A DNA stretch of 36,780 nucleotides from the NCBI GenBank assembly GCA_031288355.1, contig JAITRN010000028.1, positions 1 through 36,780 of the forward strand, written 5' to 3'. Every line of letters starts with the position of its first letter. Position 1 is the stretch's first letter. The translations under genes and the position numbers were made by a program. This document shows positions 1-7,127 of the stretch, piece by piece. The notes under the pieces were generated by a model. It was given only the letters and a program-made list of their open reading frames with translations, was not told where the DNA came from and did not search any database. Source of the DNA: Candidatus Opitulatrix roisinitermitis. Its GTDB lineage: Bacteria; Actinomycetota; Actinomycetes; Actinomycetales; Bifidobacteriaceae.

Positions 1-2
1 GA

Positions 3-113
3 CTGCAGACTAATTTTTCAGGAGATTTATCTTCTGAAAAATTAGGCTTTGCAGAACGGTTTACGGCAATTTCGGAAAAGTATATTGTTGGTTGGAAAAA
101 ATATTTAAATTAA
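3..113 (+). CDS. 3' end of an unidentified gene (partial)
   Basis: An open frame enters from the left edge of the window and ends at TAA 111-113, giving 36 residues with a soluble, mixed-charge composition ending in IVGWKKYLN. The frame reads like real coding sequence (FAERFTAISEKY is amphipathic and non-repetitive) and the other two frames stop sooner. No family can be named from so short a C-terminus. A strong inverted repeat at 10-45 lies inside it. The gap to the next gene is about 60 bases. Confidence 0.5.
   Translation: MQTNFSGDLSSEKLGFAERFTAISEKYIVGWKKYLN
10..45. repeat. Inverted repeat, 12-bp perfect arms
   Basis: CTAATTTTTCAG (10-21) is perfectly complementary to CTGAAAAATTAG (34-45). 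Inside it, four more pairs including one G.T wobble close a 4-base loop (26-29). It lies within the presumed end of the partial upstream gene and no T-run follows, so it does not look like an intrinsic terminator. A protein-binding site or mRNA 3'-end structure is possible. Confidence 0.6.
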
Positions 114-146
114 CAATCCGGTAATAATTTGTTGGGGCAGTGAGTG

Positions 147-158
147 TTTTTTTTTTTT
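147..158 (+). repeat. Homopolymer T12
   Basis: Twelve consecutive T lie between an in-frame GTG at 140 and the ATG at 173 of the propeller gene. If GTG 140 were used, slippage here would change frame. If ATG 173 is used, the tract lies in the upstream promoter region. Confidence 0.7.
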
Positions 159-172
159 GTAAAAATTTAGGT

Positions 173-1333
173 ATGAGTGATTTTACAAATTTGAAATTAA
201 AGAAAATTAAATTGGAAAAATTAGGAGCTTTAGCCATTTTTGCGCTCTTCACAGTTGCCTCATTTTTAACAGGCTCTTCAGTTTCTGAAGCTGCTATTTC
301 AAAAACTGCTTTGCCTATCAGCTTTGGAGGCACAGGAGCTAGCACTCAAAGCACTGCACTAACCAACTTAGGGATAAATAATACAATAGATGAAAATTCT
401 AGCAACAGCACTTTTCCATCAGCCAAAACAGTTTATGATTATACTAAAAATGAGCTAGAACCAGATACACCTAAATCAGTATTTATAGCATCAGCCAATA
501 ATTCTTGTCACTCATGTTTTTCCACTAGCCTAACTTCGCTCAATAACGGCGCCAGCTGGGAAAGTAAATCCATAGGAAATAATACATTACGTGGCATTGC
601 TTATGGAGACGGAACATTTATAATGGTATCTGTTGGTAATTTAGGAATTTTTCGTTCAACCGATAAAGGACAAAACTGGTCCAGCCTCTCTTACACGGTT
701 GATCTATACAGCATAACTTTTGGAAATGGGGTATTCGTTGCTGTAGGAGACAGCGGAAATATTATGAGATCCACCGATTTGGGAGTCACTTGGACTTCTG
801 CCACTGTTGGCACCATTAGTCGATATGGTGTAGCTTTCAGAAATGGAGTATTTATTGCTGTAGGAGACAACGGAAATATTGTGAGATCCACCGATTTAGG
901 GACCACTTGGACTTCTGCCACTGTTGGCACCATTAGCCGATATGGTGTAGCTTTCAGAAATGGGGTATTTATTGCTGTAGGAGACGACGGAAATATTATG
1001 AGATCCACCGATTTAGGGGCCACTTGGACTTCTGCCACTGTTGGCACAAAAAAATTGAGAACAATAACTTATGGTAATAATACATGGATAATTTTAGGTT
1101 TTGATACAGTTTTAAGATCAACCGACAACGGAAAAACTTGGCAACAATCTAGTCTGGGCTACAATGGCTATGGAATTGCTTATGGAAATAAAACATTTAT
1201 AGGCGTAGGAAGAGCTACAAATGATAGCTATGGTTATATATTTACGTCAACTGACGATGGCTTATCTTGGAAATTAGTCTATTCCATTACTACCAATAAT
1301 TACAATCAAATTTATGGCATTGCCACCGATTAA
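173..1333 (+). CDS. Secreted seven-bladed Ycf48/BNR-like beta-propeller protein
   Basis: Start chosen at ATG 173, because it gives a classical signal peptide: a Lys-rich N-region (KLKKIKLEK), then a hydrophobic core (LGALAIFALFTVASFL) and a small-residue cleavage zone. An in-frame GTG at 140 would add 11 residues across a T12 tract. The bases before ATG 173 (AAAAATTTAGGT) resemble those before glf (ATAATTTAGGT), so transcription may be leaderless. After the signal, FGGTGASTQSTALTNLG resembles the GGTGA/TNLG motif common in phage tail-fibre proteins. The rest holds seven repeats ending in Asp-box-like motifs (S-T-D-x-G-x-x-W; the first is degenerate, NNGASW), matching a seven-bladed Ycf48-type propeller. 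Blades 3-5 are almost identical in DNA. A CHSC motif lies just before blade 1. The role is unknown; an extracellular binding protein is the inference. Sialidase activity is not supported. Confidence 0.75.
   Translation: MSDFTNLKLKKIKLEKLGALAIFALFTVASFLTGSSVSEAAISKTALPISFGGTGASTQSTALTNLGINNTIDENSSNSTFPSAKTVYDYTKNELEPDTPKSVFIASANNSCHSCFSTSLTSLNNGASWESKSIGNNTLRGIAYGDGTFIMVSVGNLGIFRSTDKGQNWSSLSYTVDLYSITFGNGVFVAVGDSGNIMRSTDLGVTWTSATVGTISRYGVAFRNGVFIAVGDNGNIVRSTDLGTTWTSATVGTISRYGVAFRNGVFIAVGDDGNIMRSTDLGATWTSATVGTKKLRTITYGNNTWIILGFDTVLRSTDNGKTWQQSSLGYNGYGIAYGNKTFIGVGRATNDSYGYIFTSTDDGLSWKLVYSITTNNYNQIYGIATD
725..1046 (+). repeat. 117-bp tandem repeats (about 2.8 copies) in the propeller gene
   Basis: Three near-identical units with a period of 117 bp (39 codons). 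For example CGATATGGTGTAGCTTTCAG begins at 821 and again at 938. Each unit encodes one blade (FIAVGD-x-GNI-x-RSTDLG-x-TW). The near-identity points to recent duplication or gene conversion, so the number of units may differ between strains. Confidence 0.85.
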
Positions 1334-1356
1334 AATATTAAAAATTACTCCGAAAA

Positions 1357-2421
1357 TCAATTCATATACAACTTTTTTAAAGACATAGATGAATCTATTG
1401 AAAAATTTTTCGGCGACTGTGCTTTATTAGCAGTAAATAAAATTTCTCCCAATTTTGCTACCATTACTCCATTATCTGTACAAAGTTTAACTGGCGGAAT
1501 AAATAATTCGTAGCCTAACTGCAAACATTGGCTTTGCAAAAAACTCCGCAAATAGGAATTTGCTGAAAAACCTCCCCCTATACAAATAGTTTTAATGTTA
1601 AAATATTGAGCAGCATCTAAAGTTTTTTTCACTAAAACTTCTGTTACTGCCTTAGATAAAGAGGCAATAATATCATATTTAAATTTAGAAGAATTGGAAT
1701 TTTTTTTAGAATTCAATTTATCTAAATTGGCCCCAATATATCTAGCCACAGCAGTTTTTAGCCCAGAAAAAGAAAAATCAAATCTATGTTCATCAAAATG
1801 TTTTTTTTGAGTATAACCCTTAGGAAATTGTACAAAGTTCTCATCGCCTTTTTTAGACATTTCATCCATTTGAGGCCCAGCTGGATAATCTAAACCTAGC
1901 AAACGCCCAATCTTATCAAAGCATTCACCAGCAGCGTCATCAGTGGTTGATCCAATAATTTCAATTACTTTACCTGCAACTTTAATAATTGCTGTATGCC
2001 CTCCTGAAACCACTAAACCAATAAATTCATCAACAAAATTATCAAAAACTAAACTATTAACAAAAATATGTGCTGCAACATGATTCACGCCAAAAAGCGG
2101 ACAACCTAGAGAAAAAGCTAAACCTTTAGCAAAACTAACACCAGTTGCTAAACAGCCCGCTAAACCTGGCCCAGCGCTAACAGCAATTACATCTATTTCA
2201 TTTAGGTCTATATTAGCCGTATTTAAAGCTCTATCGAGTGTCGGTCGCAAAGCTTCTAAATGGGCCCTAGAAGCAATTTCAGGGATAACTCCGCCAAACC
2301 TCGCATGTTCATCAGCCGATGAAGCAATTTCATTAGCCAGAATTTTTCCATTTTGCAAAATGCCTACACCTGTTTCATCACAAGTTGATTCTATTCCTAA
2401 AACAATTAAATTATTAGCCAT
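1357..2421 (-). CDS. tsaD: tRNA N6-adenosine threonylcarbamoyltransferase TsaD
   Basis: Transfers the threonylcarbamoyl group from TC-AMP to A37 of tRNAs reading ANN codons (t6A). At 354 aa it has the usual bacterial length. Visible are the N-terminal GIESTCDET (9-17), the metal-binding HVAAH (H114 and H118), VSGGHT (138-143), FSFSGLKTAV and the C-terminal GGGFSANSYLR and CTDNGVMVA motifs. ATG 2421 is 13 bases downstream of the gpsA stop, with no clear Shine-Dalgarno sequence, so it is probably translated from the plsC-gpsA transcript. Its partners TsaB, TsaE and TsaC are not in the window. It converges with the propeller gene across 23 bases in which no hairpin terminator was seen. Confidence 0.95.
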   Translation of the reverse strand: MANNLIVLGIESTCDETGVGILQNGKILANEIASSADEHARFGGVIPEIASRAHLEALRPTLDRALNTANIDLNEIDVIAVSAGPGLAGCLATGVSFAKGLAFSLGCPLFGVNHVAAHIFVNSLVFDNFVDEFIGLVVSGGHTAIIKVAGKVIEIIGSTTDDAAGECFDKIGRLLGLDYPAGPQMDEMSKKGDENFVQFPKGYTQKKHFDEHRFDFSFSGLKTAVARYIGANLDKLNSKKNSNSSKFKYDIIASLSKAVTEVLVKKTLDAAQYFNIKTICIGGGFSANSYLRSFLQSQCLQLGYELFIPPVKLCTDNGVMVAKLGEILFTANKAQSPKNFSIDSSMSLKKLYMN

Positions 2422-2434
2422 TTTATTTATAAAA

Positions 2435-3454
2435 TTAAATAATTTTTTTAGAATTCATACCTTCTGTATAAAGCGGCAAATTCATCAACTTTTTTTCTAA
2501 ATAATCAAGAGGGGCGCCATCAAACAAAATTTTGTAAACACCTGAAACAATAGGCATAGGCACAATATATTCCTTTGCCAACTGCAAAGCAGCCTTAGTG
2601 GTCATACATCCTTCAGCTACACCATTTAGGCGTTCTTTAGCTTGTTCAAAATCCAAACCTTTTCCTAAATTCAAGCCGAAGGAATAATTGCGAGAATTAG
2701 GTGACATACAAGTGGTAATTAAATCGCCAACTCCAGCCAAACCATAGAAAGTTTTCGTTTGAGCACCCATAGAAACGCCTAAACGCATAATTTCCTCTAA
2801 TCCGCGAGCCATAATTGCCGATTGTGTGTTAAATCCATAATCTTTACCATTAGCCATCCCTATTGCTAAGGCTATAATATTCTTCAACGCGCCGCATAAT
2901 TCCACACCTAACACATCTGACGAAGCAAAAGGTCTAAAATATTGAGTGGCTACAGCCTGACTTATTTGTTTTACAACTTCATTTGATTTGCCTGCAACCA
3001 CTGTAGCTGATGGTTTTTTGTCTAATACTTCTCCAGCTAAATTAGGGCCTGAAAGAGAGGCTACATTAACCTTATCTAGCAACAACACTTCACGAATGAC
3101 TTGTGTCATAGTTTTATTGCTGGTCAATTCTATTCCTTTTGATAAAGAAACACAGACTGTTTCAGAAGAAATAAAAGCTTTTACTTCCTTTAAAGTATTT
3201 CTTAAATATTGCGAACTAACACAAAAAAACAAACAATCTTTCTCGCTAATTGCTTCTTCTAAAGAATTAGTTGCAACAATTCTTTCACTAAATTTTTTGC
3301 CTAAATGCCGTTGATGAATATGCTGGGAATTCATATTTTCAACCACATCAACTTCTCTATCCCATAGCACAACTTCATTATAATTAGTTGTTAGAATATT
3401 GGCAAAAACGCTCCCCCAAGCTCCGCCTCCAATAACTGCAACTTTTCTAAACAC
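2435..3454 (-). CDS. gpsA: NAD(P)H-dependent glycerol-3-phosphate dehydrogenase
   Basis: Reduces dihydroxyacetone phosphate to sn-glycerol 3-phosphate, the backbone for phospholipid synthesis, in the cytoplasm. The start is placed at GTG 3454, which has an ideal ribosome binding site (AAGGAG five bases upstream). The reading frame stays open 22 codons further up into plsC, but that extension (RKFRCYKK) is not GpsA-like. The resulting 339 aa is a normal length. It shows the Rossmann motif GGGAWG (9-14), KGIE, SGPNLAGE (family SGPSFA-E), the catalytic-lysine region GALKNIIALAIG, and GLAGVGDL with the downstream R-N pattern. Neighbour plsC uses its product, so the two form a phospholipid-synthesis pair. 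Confidence 0.95.
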   Translation of the reverse strand: MFRKVAVIGGGAWGSVFANILTTNYNEVVLWDREVDVVENMNSQHIHQRHLGKKFSERIVATNSLEEAISEKDCLFFCVSSQYLRNTLKEVKAFISSETVCVSLSKGIELTSNKTMTQVIREVLLLDKVNVASLSGPNLAGEVLDKKPSATVVAGKSNEVVKQISQAVATQYFRPFASSDVLGVELCGALKNIIALAIGMANGKDYGFNTQSAIMARGLEEIMRLGVSMGAQTKTFYGLAGVGDLITTCMSPNSRNYSFGLNLGKGLDFEQAKERLNGVAEGCMTTKAALQLAKEYIVPMPIVSGVYKILFDGAPLDYLEKKLMNLPLYTEGMNSKKII

Positions 3455-3459
3455 TTTTG

Positions 3460-3465
3460 CTCCTT
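3460..3465 (-). promoter_or_regulatory. Shine-Dalgarno sequence that fixes the gpsA start
   Basis: On the coding strand AAGGAG is followed by CAAAA and GTG. This is one of the few canonical ribosome binding sites in the window, and it supports the shorter gpsA start over the upstream ATG that overlaps plsC. Confidence 0.8.
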
Positions 3466-3498
3466 TTTTATAACATCTAAATTTTCTAAATATATATT

Positions 3499-4152
3499 TT
3501 ACAAGAAAACGCCACAACATCTTTTAGGTGAAAAATTTTCACTATCAATTTGACGAATTCCTTTTAATAGTTTATCTATTTCTATACTCATTTTATTAGT
3601 TAAATCTAAAACAGAATCATTAATGTCAAATTTTAATGGTAAACCAACGCAAAACCGCAAACGACCTTTCACAAAATCGCAAGCTGCTGGAATAACGCAA
3701 ACTCCAGGATAAGATAAAGCTAATCTAGCAGCGCCTGTTTTAAATTTTAAGAGCTCACCATTTTTTATTTTTGAAGTCGTTCCCTCTGGAAAAATAACTA
3801 TATATTCATTTTGTTCCAAATGCTCTTTAGCAATATCTAAACTACTTTTAGCTTTTTTTGAATTTCTTTCCACCGGAATTGCTTCTATAAAAGTCAAAAA
3901 TTTCTTCAAAATAGGAACATCCCAGAGGTTAACTTTGGCAAATACTTTTGGATATCTTCCTCTTTTAAAGCCTGCAAATACAGGAGATGGAGCATCTAAA
4001 TTTCTTATATGATTGCAAATAAAAATCACTGAACCCATCTTAGGGATATTACCTAAACCATAAAATTTTATTCTAGTTAAAATAAAATAAATTCCAAAAA
4101 GAACTTTTCCTGTAATAAAATATGCCATTTTATAGCCAAAACTTTTTTTCAT
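3499..4152 (-). CDS. plsC: 1-acyl-sn-glycerol-3-phosphate acyltransferase (PlsC family)
   Basis: Acylates lysophosphatidate to phosphatidate at the cytoplasmic membrane. The 217-aa protein has the HX4D catalytic motif NHIRNLD (H48, D53), the second block VERNSKKAK (95-102), the third block FPEGTTS (121-127) and a VIPAACDFVKG fourth block, preceded by a hydrophobic N-terminal stretch (about 10-26) likely to insert in the membrane. Its ATG overlaps the smpB stop as ATGA, which indicates translational coupling, and gpsA follows after 44 bases. Specificity for the sn-2 position is inferred from family membership; the gene symbol is assigned on that basis. Confidence 0.88.
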   Translation of the reverse strand: MKKSFGYKMAYFITGKVLFGIYFILTRIKFYGLGNIPKMGSVIFICNHIRNLDAPSPVFAGFKRGRYPKVFAKVNLWDVPILKKFLTFIEAIPVERNSKKAKSSLDIAKEHLEQNEYIVIFPEGTTSKIKNGELLKFKTGAARLALSYPGVCVIPAACDFVKGRLRFCVGLPLKFDINDSVLDLTNKMSIEIDKLLKGIRQIDSENFSPKRCCGVFL

Positions 4153-4607
4153 AAACTATATTTATTTACCTCTTTAAATGCTCTTCGTTTATCTCTATCG
4201 TCCTGTTTTTCTTTTAAACTTTGTCTTTTGTCATAAAGTTTTTTGCCTTTAGCTGTGCCTATTTCTAATTTAAAAAAACCTCTTTTTTCATATAATTTTA
4301 AAGGCACAATAGTTATGCCTTTGGCTTCCACAGCTTTTTGTAATTTATTTATTTCACGAGCATGCAACAACAATTTTCGTTTTCTGACTGGATTATGATT
4401 AGTCCAACTGCCTTGAGAATATTGCGATATATGAGCATTTTCTAAAAAAGCTTCCCCTCCTGAAAACCCTATAAAAGAATCTTTAAAATTGACAGACCCC
4501 GCCCGAATAGATTTCACTTCTGTGCCTAACAAGCTCAATCCAGCTTCATATTTGTCTAATATAAAATAATCATGATAAGCCTTTTTATTTTGGGCTATTA
4601 TTTTCAT
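4149..4607 (-). CDS. smpB: SsrA-binding protein SmpB
   Basis: Binds tmRNA and brings it to stalled ribosomes for trans-translation. The 152-aa protein is full length. It has the N-terminal core (KAYHDYFILDKYEAG), LLGTEVKSIR, the NHNPVRKRKLLLH segment and the basic C-terminal tail (KEKQDDRDKRRAFKE) that enters the ribosomal A site. It starts two bases after the glf stop, without its own Shine-Dalgarno, and overlaps plsC by four bases, so glf-smpB-plsC is one translationally coupled unit. In many Actinobacteria smpB is the downstream neighbour of ftsE-ftsX and a wall hydrolase gene. Here it is about 9 kb from the M23 gene and 32 kb from ftsX. Confidence 0.96.
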   Translation of the reverse strand: MKIIAQNKKAYHDYFILDKYEAGLSLLGTEVKSIRAGSVNFKDSFIGFSGGEAFLENAHISQYSQGSWTNHNPVRKRKLLLHAREINKLQKAVEAKGITIVPLKLYEKRGFFKLEIGTAKGKKLYDKRQSLKEKQDDRDKRRAFKEVNKYSL

Positions 4608-4609
4608 TT

Positions 4610-5779
4610 TTAAAATTGACTAGCAAAATTTTTATAAGCTTGCAGAGCCTGCGCAAAAACCTGATCCATATCAAAATATTTATATTCGCCTAATCTGCCT
4701 CCAAATATAACACCAGGCTCTGCTTTCGCGTTTTGCTGATATTTCGCATAATTATCAGCGTCTTCAGGAGTGTTTACTGGATAATAAGGTTCATCATCTC
4801 TTTCAGCAAAACGTGAAAACTCTTTTACTACAACAGTTTTATCAGATGAATAACTTCTTTCTGGATGAAAATGTCTAAATTCTAAAATTCTGGTGAAAGG
4901 CTCTTGTAAATCAGCATAATTCATAGCACCTATACCTTGATAATCAGCCGTATTTTCAATGGATTTCACAAAATCTAATGTTCTCCAACCAAGCTGTCCA
5001 TATTCATAATTAAAGTATTTATCTATTGGCCCTGTATAAATAACAGGTATTTTTCCCACAACATTCTTTTTTGAAAAAATAAAATTTTCATCAAAAAAAT
5101 CAACTGACAATTTAATATCTATTAAATTTTCTCTAACCATGTTTTCAAATAATTTAGCATAGCCTTCCTCGGGCAAACCCTCATATTTATCATTAAAATA
5201 ACGATTGTCATAATTATAACGAACTGGCAAACGCCGAATTATAGAGGGGTCCAAAAGTTTAGGATCTGTTTGCCATTGTTTAGCAGTATAATTCTTTATA
5301 AAAGCTTCATAAAGCGGACGGCCTATTAACGAAATGCCTTGTTCATCAAGATTTGCTGGCTGAGTTCCGGCTAATTGAGAAGCATGCTTTTTAATTAAAT
5401 CCCGTGCTTCATCAGGCGAATAAGACGCTCGAAAAAATTGATTAATAGTTCCTAGATTTATTGGCATAGGAAACACTTCTCCTTTATGCGTTGTATAAAC
5501 TCTATGAACATAATTTGTGAATTTGGTAAATTGATTAACATATTCCCAAACTTCATCATTACTTGTATGAAATAAATGAGCGCCATATTTATGAACTTCT
5601 ATACCTGTCTCTTGATCAAATTCAGAATAAGCATTTCCGCCTATATGGTTTCGCTTATCAATAATTAATACTTTTTTGCCGCTTCTAGCAGCCCTTTCAG
5701 CAAATGTTAAACCAAAAATTCCAGCGCCAACAATTAACAAATTATAATCGTTTAAATCGTTATTCACAAAATCAGACAT
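4610..5779 (-). CDS. glf: UDP-galactopyranose mutase
   Basis: A flavoenzyme that converts UDP-galactopyranose to UDP-galactofuranose, the precursor of galactofuranose-containing wall polymers or surface glycans. The 389-aa protein has the FAD motif GAGIFG (18-23), the acid/ribose-binding stretch VLIIDKRNHIGGNAYS, KYGAHLFHTSN, KNYTAKQWQTDP and a C-terminal GGRLGEYKYFDMDQ block that closes the flavin site, all typical of the bacterial enzyme. ATG 5779 is six bases after an extended -10 box, so the gene appears to have its own leaderless promoter. No galactofuranosyl transferase is nearby. It indicates that the wall or capsule contains galactofuranose. Confidence 0.95.
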   Translation of the reverse strand: MSDFVNNDLNDYNLLIVGAGIFGLTFAERAARSGKKVLIIDKRNHIGGNAYSEFDQETGIEVHKYGAHLFHTSNDEVWEYVNQFTKFTNYVHRVYTTHKGEVFPMPINLGTINQFFRASYSPDEARDLIKKHASQLAGTQPANLDEQGISLIGRPLYEAFIKNYTAKQWQTDPKLLDPSIIRRLPVRYNYDNRYFNDKYEGLPEEGYAKLFENMVRENLIDIKLSVDFFDENFIFSKKNVVGKIPVIYTGPIDKYFNYEYGQLGWRTLDFVKSIENTADYQGIGAMNYADLQEPFTRILEFRHFHPERSYSSDKTVVVKEFSRFAERDDEPYYPVNTPEDADNYAKYQQNAKAEPGVIFGGRLGEYKYFDMDQVFAQALQAYKNFASQF

Positions 5780-5785
5780 ACCTAA

Positions 5786-5794
5786 ATTATAGCA
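5786..5794 (-). promoter_or_regulatory. Extended -10 promoter of glf (leaderless)
   Basis: On the coding strand TGCTATAAT is followed by six bases (TTAGGT) and then the glf ATG. A perfect TATAAT with a TGN extension this close to the start predicts transcription beginning at or next to the start codon. Confidence 0.7.
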
Positions 5795-5813
5795 GGTTTA
5801 TTATCCAATAAAT

Positions 5814-7127
5814 CTACCGTTTGAGCTGTTTTTTAGCAATACGCCCTTTTATTATCATATAAAAAGCCCAAACAATTAAACTTAGAAATTCCACGCCAAA
5901 AAACACTAATGCTATTTCGCCAGATTGCCATAATCCATCAACTCCTAGATGTTTAAAACTCGATTTGCCCACAACACCAGAAGATAAAAAGAAAAAAGAA
6001 GCTAAAAAACAAAAATTTAAAATACTTGAAATTAAGCAACATATAAATACTGCAAATATGCGATTGGCTAATTCAGGCGTGTAAAGTTGAGCTAGTGTAT
6101 TGCCAAAATTAAAACGCTCAATTTTTAAAACATTCTTTTTTTCTTTTATAAAATTAAATCTATAATTATTTTTTTTAGTCATTTTTATAATTGCCCATGC
6201 TCCCCATACAGCAATTGACAAAAAAGCTATTAAAACCGCTAAAAAAATAAAATGCATAGAATTGTTAGTTGGATATATTGCTAAAAAAGGCACTGTTGGC
6301 GCTAAAGTTTGATTGGTTTCCCAAAGCGAAAAAGGAATAGTGTATTGAAAGCTAACTCCCATATGCGTAAACCAAGCAGGTATTAAAAAGATAAGATTAG
6401 GAAGAAATACTATTTGAATGAATATCAAGCCAACGGCTCCAAAAGCAGAAATATTCAATAAGCTATAAACTGCTGATATTTCCCGAAACGATAAAATAGT
6501 CCATAAAATAAAAACCAAACAAGAAAAAATTCCTATAAAAGCTAACGTCACAACTGATATCTTTATGCTCAAACGCGCGAAATTCAAAATAACTTTAAAT
6601 TTTCTTGAATATTTAGCCGTTTGAATAATTTCTGCTCTAGCTCGCAAATATACCGCTGCCTGCCCTGAAAATAAAATCAAACTAGGCAATAATAAAATTT
6701 TTATCACCGACTCTTGACTAATAGTTTTGCTAAGTATAGAAATTATAATTGAAATTGCTGACTGAATTATAAAAGACGTTACTAAAGTAATAACATCTAT
6801 TTTTTTGACTCGTTTAGCACATATATACGAAAAAAATATAAACAAAAATGTTAAAAAAAGAGGCATTAAAGATATGGTCTGATCTCCTAAAGACAAAGAT
6901 AATCCAAACGGCAAAAAATATAAACTAAAACTTAAACTAAAAATATATTGCCAAAGAGGCGTATCGGAACTAATAGCTGGAGGGGATGAAATAATTATAA
7001 AAGCCAAGATAATAAAAATTGAGGCATAACAAAAAAAGACTGTTTTGAAAGCCAATTTTATACCTGATAAAATCCTAATGCTCTTTTTAATAGCGTTTAT
7101 AGTATTAGTATCTATTGTAGAAACCAT
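5814..7127 (-). CDS. DUF6350 family polytopic membrane protein
   Basis: A 437-aa, very hydrophobic protein with roughly ten to twelve membrane segments, interrupted by a charged cytoplasmic stretch around residues 318-345 (KKNNYRFNFIKEKKNVLKIE). The composition, length and position beside pcrA match the actinobacterial DUF6350 family, some members of which have been called PerM or cell-division associated. No enzymatic motif is visible and no substrate can be named. ATG 7127 lies inside the end of pcrA (23-base overlap), so it is co-transcribed with, and probably coupled to, the helicase gene. Family assignment rests on topology and context rather than on a diagnostic motif. Confidence 0.65.
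   Translation of the reverse strand: MVSTIDTNTINAIKKSIRILSGIKLAFKTVFFCYASIFIILAFIIISSPPAISSDTPLWQYIFSLSFSLYFLPFGLSLSLGDQTISLMPLFLTFLFIFFSYICAKRVKKIDVITLVTSFIIQSAISIIISILSKTISQESVIKILLLPSLILFSGQAAVYLRARAEIIQTAKYSRKFKVILNFARLSIKISVVTLAFIGIFSCLVFILWTILSFREISAVYSLLNISAFGAVGLIFIQIVFLPNLIFLIPAWFTHMGVSFQYTIPFSLWETNQTLAPTVPFLAIYPTNNSMHFIFLAVLIAFLSIAVWGAWAIIKMTKKNNYRFNFIKEKKNVLKIERFNFGNTLAQLYTPELANRIFAVFICCLISSILNFCFLASFFFLSSGVVGKSSFKHLGVDGLWQSGEIALVFFGVEFLSLIVWAFYMIIKGRIAKKQLKR

Noticed and set aside
691-1047. Open frame of 118 codons on the minus strand across the propeller repeats
   Set aside because: It is the antisense shadow of the 117-bp repeats and repeats with the same period; it has no start signal, and the plus frame explains the region fully.
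173-1333. Propeller gene as a sialidase
   Set aside because: Asp-box-like repeats are present, but no catalytic arginine triad or the FRIP motif was seen; Asp boxes occur in many non-enzymatic propellers.
2988-3314. Plus-strand open frame of 108 codons inside gpsA
   Set aside because: It lies wholly within a well-conserved enzyme gene and has no recognisable protein features.
3455-3520. Longer GpsA with 22 extra N-terminal residues
   Set aside because: The extension overlaps plsC and is very basic, whereas GTG 3454 has a canonical ribosome site and gives the usual family length.
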